From NCBI GenBank assembly GCA_002376325.1, contig DFMR01000152.1:1-9624 (forward strand): a stretch of 9,624 nucleotides of DNA, read 5' to 3'. Each line of letters opens with the position of its first letter. Position 1 is the first letter of the stretch. This stretch comes from Proteobacteria bacterium UBA3588. GTDB lineage: Bacteria > Pseudomonadota > Gammaproteobacteria > Thiohalomonadales > Thiohalomonadaceae. The notes under the pieces were generated by a model. That model did not search any database. It had not been told where the DNA came from and saw nothing but the letters and a program-made list of their open reading frames with translations. This document shows, piece after piece, positions 1 to 5,026 of this stretch. The position numbers and the translations under genes are program-made.

Positions 1-701
1 ACGATGATCGCGCCGGCCGGCACGTCAAAGATCAGCGACAGCAGCAGTCCCAGGCCGTAGCCGAGGGCGCCCAGCACGTAGCCGAGCCAGAGACCGCCGT
101 GGCCGTCGCGGCGACGCACGGCGATGGCTGGCAGGATCAGGCTGGCGAATACCAGATAGACGCCGACCAGCTGCACCGACACCGTCACGGTGACTGCGAA
201 CAGCGGATAGAACAGCAGCGGATGGCGGCTCTGGCGCAGCAGGAACAGCGCGGCGAGGACGGCGGCGTAGATGATCGCCGGCATCAGCAGGCTGGCGTAG
301 TTGACCCACAGGATCTGCCCGACCAGCAGGTCGCGCAGGTGTTCGCCGCCTTCGGGGTTGTGGGCCAGCAGCAGGATGCTGGCGCAGGCCGCCAGCACGA
401 ACAGCACGCCGATCAGCGCCTCCTGGATGTCGGGCCACAATTTTTCCGTGCCCCACAGCAGCACGGCGCCGCCGAGGGCGGCGATGAAGGCGGCGAATTG
501 CGCCGCCAGGCCGTGCTCGTTCCAGCCCAGATTGGCGGCGACGATGACGCCGACGCCGGCCACCTGGGCGATGGCGAGGTCGATGAAGATGATGCCGCGG
601 GAGAGCACTTGGCGCCCCAGCGGCACATGAGTGGAGAGCACCAGCAGCCCCGCCACGAAGGCGGGGCCGATGATGCTGAAATCAAGGTTGGAGAGGTTCA
701 T
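1..701 (-). CDS. znuB: ABC-3 family metal (zinc/manganese) transporter permease, ZnuB-like, C-terminus cut by window edge
   Basis: Inner-membrane permease subunit predicted to carry a divalent metal delivered by the periplasmic binding protein encoded just upstream. Reading from the ATG at 701, the frame stays open to the window edge, giving 233 residues of an expected 260-290. It is almost entirely hydrophobic helices. The start (MNLSNLDFSIIGPAFVAG), the RGIIFIDLAIAQVAG stretch near residue 37, the LLVGQILWVN segment and the VYLVFASLILPAIA helix are the pattern of the ABC-3 family (ZnuB, TroC, MntB). The start codon overlaps the znuA stop (ATGA), so the two are translationally coupled. No ATPase gene (znuC) lies between or upstream; it may be further left. 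The family also transports Mn and Fe, so zinc is inferred from the neighbourhood. Confidence 0.88.
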   Translation of the reverse strand, partial: MNLSNLDFSIIGPAFVAGLLVLSTHVPLGRQVLSRGIIFIDLAIAQVAGVGVIVAANLGWNEHGLAAQFAAFIAALGGAVLLWGTEKLWPDIQEALIGVLFVLAACASILLLAHNPEGGEHLRDLLVGQILWVNYASLLMPAIIYAAVLAALFLLRQSRHPLLFYPLFAVTVTVSVQLVGVYLVFASLILPAIAVRRRDGHGGLWLGYVLGALGYGLGLLLSLIFDVPAGAII

Positions 702-1606
702 TTCTTCAGTGCCTTGAGCATCCGATCGATGGTGTCCTGATACAGCCCGAACAGGTCGCCGGCGCCGGGCGTGCCGCCGACCGTGAATGCCAGCTTCACC
801 GCCGGGATGCCGGTCTGCTGCGACAGCCAGTCGGAGGAGCGGCTATCCTGGTACGCCGCATAGATCACCATCTTCGCGGGGTTGCCGGCAAGCTCCTGCT
901 TCAGCTCGGCCAGGTGACCGGCTGAGGGCGGTACGCCCGGCTTTGGTTCCAGCGCACCGGCCTCTTGCAGCCCCAGCCAGTTGAACAGGTAGGCCCAGCC
1001 GTCGTGATGCACCACCACGCGCACGCCGCGCAGCGGTTTCGCCTCCTGCTCCCAGCGGGCGATGGCGGCATCCCAGCGCTTGGTGAAGTCGGCACCGCGG
1101 GCGGCGTAGTAGCCGGCGTTGGCCGGGTCGATCACTTCCAGCCGCGCGGTCAGCGCCTTGGCCACCTCGCCGATGTTGCGCGGGTCGGTCTGGATGTGCG
1201 GGTTGCCGTCGGGATGGATGTCGCCGAGGGCGCGGTTGACGCTGGCGGGAACCTCCAGCATCTTCACCTGCAGCGTCGCCTGGAAGTCGCCCGGCCGACC
1301 GTTCTGGATCTTGTCGTTGCCCGCTTGCAGCATCAGCATCGGCATCCAGCCGATCTCCAATTGGGCGCCGGTGCAGACCGTCAGGTCGGCGCGGCGCAGC
1401 TTGGCGATCAGCGAGGGACGCGCCTGGATGTGGTGCGGGTCCTGGAGCGGGTTGGTGGCGGTGTAGATGTCGGCCTTGTTGCCGGCCAGTTCCTGGGTCA
1501 ATGCGCCCCACTCGGGCTCGCAGGCGAACACGTTGACGTCGGCGGCGGCGGGACGCAGCACGCCGGCGAGCAGTACGAGAGCAAACAGCTTGGCAAAAGT
1601 TTTCAT
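698..1606 (-). CDS. znuA: Periplasmic metal-binding protein of ABC transporter, ZnuA-like (cluster A-I)
   Basis: Substrate-binding protein, 302 residues, predicted to capture Zn(II) (or Mn(II)) in the periplasm and hand it to the ZnuB-like permease. Residues 1-22 are a Sec signal peptide ending in PAAA. There is no lipobox; the first Cys after the signal, C29, sits inside a VFACEPEW strand. Likely metal ligands of the ZnuA/TroA fold are H58/H59 (QDPHHI), H137 (GNPHI, within a family-typical GDxHPxGNPH stretch at 128-137) and H200/H201 (VVVHHDGW). The His-rich loop of classical ZnuA is absent. The usual acidic ligand near the C-terminus (DSLS/DAMG in relatives) is replaced by TVGG around 275-278. 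The start at 1606 is chosen because it has an AGAGGG ribosome site about 8 bases upstream and opens a clean signal peptide. The frame stays open far upstream but that extension only shadows the barrel gene. It lies 14 bases after the barrel gene and overlaps znuB. Confidence 0.9.
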   Translation of the reverse strand: MKTFAKLFALVLLAGVLRPAAADVNVFACEPEWGALTQELAGNKADIYTATNPLQDPHHIQARPSLIAKLRRADLTVCTGAQLEIGWMPMLMLQAGNDKIQNGRPGDFQATLQVKMLEVPASVNRALGDIHPDGNPHIQTDPRNIGEVAKALTARLEVIDPANAGYYAARGADFTKRWDAAIARWEQEAKPLRGVRVVVHHDGWAYLFNWLGLQEAGALEPKPGVPPSAGHLAELKQELAGNPAKMVIYAAYQDSRSSDWLSQQTGIPAVKLAFTVGGTPGAGDLFGLYQDTIDRMLKALKK

Positions 1607-1620
1607 CGTTCGATCCCTCT

Positions 1621-2811
1621 TTAGAACATGTGGGCCGGGTGGGCGCCGAGGCTCATGATGTACTGCACGTACCATTCGTTGTCGGTGACCAGACCGGTAT
1701 CGGCGCGGTTGTACTGCACCCGGATGCGGCTGAACTCGCTGTTGGTGTAGTCGACCATGACGCTGTTGCGCGACGGCGTGTAGCCCTGCGGATCGAGCGT
1801 GGTGCCGGCGAACGCCGCGCCCGGATTGTCCGCGTGCAGCTGATCGTGGCGCAGGCCGATGCGCCAGCCGTGGATGAACTGGTAGGCCGCTTGCACATAC
1901 CAGCCGTTCGACGTGCCCGCATAGGGCTGTGTGCCGACGGCTGAAGTGGAGGTGGCCGGCGTGAACTGGCCGTCGTTGCGGTTCTGCAGGTACTCGGCCT
2001 GGAAGCGCAGGTTCTGGTCGTAGTCGTTGCCATTGGGCGCCCACTTCCACACTAGGTCGGCGATCAGCAGTTTGGTGTTGCCGTTGAAGGTGTCGGTATT
2101 CGCCGTGGTGCAGTTGGAGTTGGTGTCGACGCAGGTGGTGCGATCGAGCGACTTGGTGCCGAGATAGGAGAGGCCCGCGCCCCAACTGTTGCTGTAGCCG
2201 ACGTCACCGCCGAAATGGACGTAAGCGGCATAGGCGCCGCGGCCGTTGTTGCCGCTGCCGCCGGCGGGGAAGTTGCTGCCGTTCATCCATTCGCCGCCGA
2301 ACTCCATGAACATGTCGGTCGGTGCCAGCCAGCGCACCTGCAGGCCGTCATCCTTGTACTGGGTGCCGAGAAACGCCTGATAAGGCAGCGGCATGTCGAC
2401 GAAGTCCCAGGTGTGCGAATGCTGCTCGTTGAGGTAGCCGACGCCGGAGAAGAAGCGGCCGGCCTTCACCGTCAAGCCGTTGCCCAGGCTGGTGGTCTGG
2501 ACGAAGGCGTTCTCGATGCTGGTGGTGTTGTCGCCCGCCATGGAGAAGGTGAGCATGCCGTACCAGTCGGGATCGATATTGGAGTAGATCGCCAGCTCCG
2601 ATTCGCCGAGTCCGAAGCCGCGGGTGCCGGGGCTGGCGTCGGCGGTCAACGGGAATCCCGGAATCTTGTAGCTGTTGGGATCGTGTTGCAGATCGGCGTA
2701 GGTGCCGCTCAGCACCAGGGCGATATCGGGGTTGAAGGCGTTGCTGCCGGCGGCAGCCGCCAGGGTGGGGACGGCACAGGCCGCCGCCAACAAAAGCGCT
2801 TTGCGTATCAT
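1621..2811 (-). CDS. Outer-membrane beta-barrel protein of the znu operon, probable metal-uptake porin
   Basis: A 396-residue outer-membrane barrel. Residues 1-21 form a signal peptide (MIRKALLLAAACAVP then an Ala-rich cleavage region). The mature part alternates polar and aromatic residues in short strands with Gly/Asn-rich loops. It ends in Phe (GAHPAHMF), the usual C-terminal signal for BAM-dependent insertion. A distinctive segment at about 119-145 contains GYLNEQHSHTWDF and DMPLPYQ; H131 and H133 would be well placed to contact a metal. I recognise this as a family often seen beside zinc ABC transporter genes, without a trustworthy name. The ATG at 2811 is preferred over the one at 2829 because GGAGA lies 10 bases upstream of it and the signal peptide is then normal. 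It lies 77 bases after small gene A and 14 bases before znuA, so all are probably one transcript. Passive metal entry is inferred from context. Confidence 0.82.
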   Translation of the reverse strand: MIRKALLLAAACAVPTLAAAAGSNAFNPDIALVLSGTYADLQHDPNSYKIPGFPLTADASPGTRGFGLGESELAIYSNIDPDWYGMLTFSMAGDNTTSIENAFVQTTSLGNGLTVKAGRFFSGVGYLNEQHSHTWDFVDMPLPYQAFLGTQYKDDGLQVRWLAPTDMFMEFGGEWMNGSNFPAGGSGNNGRGAYAAYVHFGGDVGYSNSWGAGLSYLGTKSLDRTTCVDTNSNCTTANTDTFNGNTKLLIADLVWKWAPNGNDYDQNLRFQAEYLQNRNDGQFTPATSTSAVGTQPYAGTSNGWYVQAAYQFIHGWRIGLRHDQLHADNPGAAFAGTTLDPQGYTPSRNSVMVDYTNSEFSRIRVQYNRADTGLVTDNEWYVQYIMSLGAHPAHMF

Positions 2812-2856
2812 TCTGAAGAGTTCTCCCATGCATGTGGCGCACCGGCCGCAGCCGCG

Positions 2857-2870
2857 GTCGGTGTGCCGAC
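2857..2870 (-). other. Short inverted repeat in the leader of the barrel gene
   Basis: GTCGG and CCGAC (5-base arms) flank a CACA loop on the minus strand, between small gene A and the barrel gene. It has no downstream T-run, so it is not a convincing terminator. It could be a weak leader hairpin or chance in GC-rich DNA. Confidence 0.2.
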
Positions 2871-2888
2871 AAAATCAGTTCGTTGTAT

Positions 2889-3173
2889 TCAGGCGCAGGG
2901 GAGGGCAGGGGGACCGCGCTGCCTCAGGGTGGAGCGGAACGGCGGTCTGACGACGGGGTTGAGATAAGTGTGGAGTTCAAAAAAATGGTCGACGCCGGAC
3001 GAGTCCAGCGTGGCGACGCTGGCAGGCGCTCCGTGCCCGATGTGTACCGTAAACAGGCAGAACTCGCACACATGCCCCGGCTGATGGGCGTGGGTGTCGA
3101 AATGGTGGGCAAGATCCAGCCAACTGAGGAACAGCAGCGAAACGGCAAGAGCAATGTGAAGACTGCGGCGCAT
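2889..3173 (-). CDS. Small envelope protein A with His/Cys metal-binding motif (paralogue 1 of 3)
   Basis: A 94-residue protein of unknown function. Residues 1-22 (MRR, then a hydrophobic stretch to LAH) are a signal peptide or membrane anchor; no clear AxA cleavage site is seen. Directly after it comes a dense cluster of potential ligands: H23, H24, D26, H28, H30, H34, C36, E37, C39, H44 and H47, i.e. HxxDxHxHxxxHxCExC. The C-terminus ends in FRxxLxQRGPP and a short tail. It aligns without gaps over the first 49 residues with two other small proteins at 7557-7844 and 7950-8240. The ATG at 3173 is chosen for its AAGGAAG ribosome site 10 bases upstream and because all three paralogues begin MRR. 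It is the first gene of the barrel-znuA-znuB unit. The layout (hydrophobic start, central CxxC, RxPP end) loosely recalls DUF2946 proteins, some of which lie near metal receptors; that link is tentative. A periplasmic metal carrier or sensor is my inference. Confidence 0.83.
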   Translation of the reverse strand: MRRSLHIALAVSLLFLSWLDLAHHFDTHAHQPGHVCEFCLFTVHIGHGAPASVATLDSSGVDHFFELHTYLNPVVRPPFRSTLRQRGPPALPCA

Positions 3174-3205
3174 CCGGCAATCACTTCCTTGGATCGGGCC
3201 GGCCG

Positions 3206-3234
3206 ATACTAGACCATCGCTGCCGGAGCGGCAA
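3206..3234 (-). promoter_or_regulatory. Predicted sigma70-type promoter of the small gene A-barrel-znuA-znuB unit
   Basis: On the minus strand TTGCCG (3234-3229) and TAGTAT (3211-3206) are separated by exactly 17 bases, each matching consensus at 4 of 6 positions. The -10 lies 32 bases before the ATG of small gene A. The block CGATGGTCTAGTATCG over the -10 recurs almost unchanged in front of small gene C (8275-8303), which supports function and suggests a common regulator. Confidence 0.6.
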
Positions 3235-3278
3235 GGCGCCCGCCACAACCCGTCCGGCAGCCTTGGCCGAACTGCCGG
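3221..3278. repeat. Cluster of CTGCCGG/CCGGCAG inverted repeats upstream of small gene A
   Basis: CTGCCGG occurs at 3220-3226 and 3272-3278, and its reverse complement CCGGCAG at 3254-3260. The pair 3254-3260/3272-3278 could form a 7-base stem with an 11-base loop. A second dyad, TGCCG-GAG-CGGCA at 3221-3233, overlaps the -35 hexamer. No T-run follows, so this is not a standard terminator for tonB. It might be an operator; GC-rich chance similarity is also possible. Confidence 0.3.
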
Positions 3279-3334
3279 GGATATCGATACCTGTCAGCCG
3301 CCGGGACGGCGTCTGTCGCGGGCTACGTGATCAT

Positions 3335-3943
3335 CTAGTCCACCTCGACTTGTACCCTGATTTCCTGCACCGAGGCGACGGGGTTGCCGTGCTTCAGGGC
3401 CGGGAAGAAACGCCAGGTGCGCAGGGTATTCAGAATGATCTGATTGATGCGCGGATCGGGCGTGGGTTGGACCAGCACTACCGTGGCGGAGCCGTCGACG
3501 GCGATGGTGAAGCGGGCCAGCGCCGCCACGTTCACGGCCTCTTCCCGCAGATTGTCGGGGAGCTGCGGCAACGGGTGATAAATCGCGCGCGCACCCATCA
3601 CCTCGACCGCCGGCTTCGGTGCGGGCGGTTGTGGCTTGACCACCGGGCGCGGCTTGGGTTTGGGTTTGACGACATGGTGCACCAGGTGCCTGACCGGTAT
3701 CGGCAACGGCATCGGCTGCGGCACCGGTAGCGGCGGCGGTTGCTTCGGCTGCACCTTCGGCGGCGGCAGCTGAACGATGCGCGCATCGATCGGCGCGGGC
3801 GGCGGCGGCGCGGGCGGCGGCGCGGTGAGAAAACGGCCGACGCCATAAATAATCAACAGCCAGGCGACGGCCGCCAGCAGCAGGGAGCGCCCAAAGTCGG
3901 ACTCTTCGTCGCGTAACGGGGACGCCAATACGGCGCTATTCAT
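3335..3943 (-). CDS. tonB: TonB energy-transducing protein
   Basis: A 202-residue TonB that links the inner-membrane ExbB-ExbD motor to outer-membrane receptors. Residues 1-19 are cytoplasmic and 20-38 (SLLLAAVAWLLIIYG and on) are the single membrane helix. Residues 41-112 are a Pro-rich periplasm-spanning spacer with PPPAPPPP blocks and KPKPKPRP basic repeats. From about 113 to the end is the TonB C-terminal domain, with VNVAALARFTIAVDGSA and the typical WRFFPA motif. The helix has no His, although the S16/H20 pair in E. coli TonB is important for coupling. Its start lies 8 bases inside the exbD end, indicating translational coupling, with GGTGA just before the ATG. It is the last gene of the receptor-exbB-exbD-tonB unit; its dedicated partner is presumably the receptor at 5027-7462. 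Confidence 0.92.
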   Translation of the reverse strand: MNSAVLASPLRDEESDFGRSLLLAAVAWLLIIYGVGRFLTAPPPAPPPPAPIDARIVQLPPPKVQPKQPPPLPVPQPMPLPIPVRHLVHHVVKPKPKPRPVVKPQPPAPKPAVEVMGARAIYHPLPQLPDNLREEAVNVAALARFTIAVDGSATVVLVQPTPDPRINQIILNTLRTWRFFPALKHGNPVASVQEIRVQVEVD

Positions 3944-4337
3944 GTTTCACCGCGATCAGAAAATGTTGTATGCCGACCGAGCGTGCCTGGAGCATCGCAT
4001 GCACCACGACGCCCTGGGGAGCCTTGCTGTCGGCGGCGACGATCAGACTGTGATCGCTGCCCTGCACCAACGGTTTGAGTGCGACCGCCAGCGTTCCCAA
4101 GGTGACGGGGATGTGGTTGAGGAATATTTTGCTGGCGCCGGTTATCGTGAGCGTGACCGGTGGTTTATGTGTCATCTGCTCGGCCTTGCCCTTGGGCAGG
4201 TTCACCGGCAACGAATTGAGCCTTTGCATCGACAGCGATGCCAGCATGAATGTCGCCAATAGAAAGAACATGACGTCAATCATGGGAATGATCTCGATGC
4301 GCCCGCGGCGCGCGGTTCTTGATTTACGCCGCTTCAT
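3936..4337 (-). CDS. exbD: ExbD biopolymer transport protein (TonB complex)
   Basis: A 133-residue ExbD/TolR family protein, one of the two motor subunits that use the proton gradient to drive TonB. Basic N-terminus (MKRRKSRTARRGR), one membrane helix from about 16 to 36 with the signature IIPMIDVMFFLLATFM, and a periplasmic domain to the end. D21 in that helix corresponds to the essential proton-carrying aspartate (D25 in E. coli ExbD). An AGGAG site sits 7 bases before the ATG, inside the exbB coding region. Its start overlaps exbB by 14 bases and its stop overlaps tonB by 8, a compact coupled arrangement that fits fixed subunit ratios. Confidence 0.94.
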   Translation of the reverse strand: MKRRKSRTARRGRIEIIPMIDVMFFLLATFMLASLSMQRLNSLPVNLPKGKAEQMTHKPPVTLTITGASKIFLNHIPVTLGTLAVALKPLVQGSDHSLIVAADSKAPQGVVVHAMLQARSVGIQHFLIAVKHE

Positions 4338-4977
4338 CGAATTTCTCCTGCTTCTCCTGTTGATCCAGACGGATGTGATCGATCAATCGGGTACCGAGCC
4401 GCTCCATCTCATCCAGCGTCTGCGACTGACGGCGCGAGAAGTAATTGAACCCGAATAACGAAATCAACGCGATTAGCAGGCCGATAGCCGTCGCGATCAG
4501 CGCTTGCGCAACGCCGCCGGTGACGCCGGTTGGATTCACCAGGCCTTTACCGTCAATGAGTTGGAACGCGTGCATCATGCCGGTGATCGTCCCCAGCAGA
4601 CCCAGCAACGGCGCTGCCGTGACGATGGTTTCCAATACCCAGAGCCGTTTGCCAAGGGAGGTCTCGATAAGTTGTGCTTCGTCTGCGGCACGGGATTCTG
4701 TCCACCATGCCGGGTGATGGCGGTTAGTGAGCACCGTTTGAAAAAAACGGCGGAAGTAGTTGCGTGGATCGAGTGCCACCAGTTCCGTTTCCAGATCTTT
4801 CCAGGAAAAACCGTAGGTCTCGACCAGATTGAGCAATTTCATCGAAAGCTTGGCGTGACGCCAATAGAGCACAGCTTTTTCGATCATGACCGCAAGCGCG
4901 ATCACTGCGAGGATGGATAGCGGCACAATAACGATGCCGGCCAGTTTCAATGCGGTCCAGGTTTCATTCAGGTTCAT
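4324..4977 (-). CDS. exbB: ExbB biopolymer transport protein (TonB complex)
   Basis: A 217-residue MotA/TolQ/ExbB proton-channel protein that forms the motor with ExbD. A first membrane helix lies at about 11-32. The cytoplasmic stretch at 35-115 is followed by two helices: APLLGLLGTITGMMHAF (about 122-138), the family signature, and GVAQALIATAIGLLIALISL (about 155-174). A charged tail rich in Gln, Glu and Lys ends the protein. The ATG at 4977 has GGAG six bases upstream and begins MNLNETW; an in-frame ATG at 5001 would lie inside the upstream stem-loop and lacks a ribosome site. It lies 49 bases after the TonB-dependent receptor gene. Confidence 0.93.
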   Translation of the reverse strand: MNLNETWTALKLAGIVIVPLSILAVIALAVMIEKAVLYWRHAKLSMKLLNLVETYGFSWKDLETELVALDPRNYFRRFFQTVLTNRHHPAWWTESRAADEAQLIETSLGKRLWVLETIVTAAPLLGLLGTITGMMHAFQLIDGKGLVNPTGVTGGVAQALIATAIGLLIALISLFGFNYFSRRQSQTLDEMERLGTRLIDHIRLDQQEKQEKFDEAA

Positions 4978-4990
4978 GAGCGTCTCCAGA

Positions 4991-5009
4991 GAGGGGCGCA
5001 CCGCCCCTC
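4991..5009 (-). other. Stem-loop between the receptor gene and exbB
   Basis: A perfect 8-base GC-rich stem (GAGGGGCG / CGCCCCTC) closes a 3-base loop in the 49-base gap between the TonB-dependent receptor stop and exbB. The structure ends 3 bases before the exbB ribosome site (GGAG at 4987-4984). No T-run follows, so full termination is unlikely. It could protect the receptor mRNA 3' end or lower exbB-exbD-tonB expression relative to the receptor. Confidence 0.5.
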
Positions 5010-5026
5010 GTCGTTATTTGATGGAT

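Noticed and set aside
1607..2185. N-terminal extension of the znuA frame into the barrel gene
   Set aside because: The extension is Arg/His-rich shadow sequence of the barrel gene. A good ribosome site and signal peptide fix the start at 1606.
2812..3334. Canonical gammaproteobacterial Zur box (GTTATA/TATAAC-type palindrome)
   Set aside because: None seen by eye here, or upstream of the receptor or small gene C. The CGATG-TCTAG-ATCG block does not match it, so Zur control is not claimed; a position-weight-matrix scan would settle this.
4991..5009. Intrinsic terminator between the receptor and exbB
   Set aside because: The stem is good, but no T-run follows on the minus strand and the exbB ribosome site begins 3 bases later.
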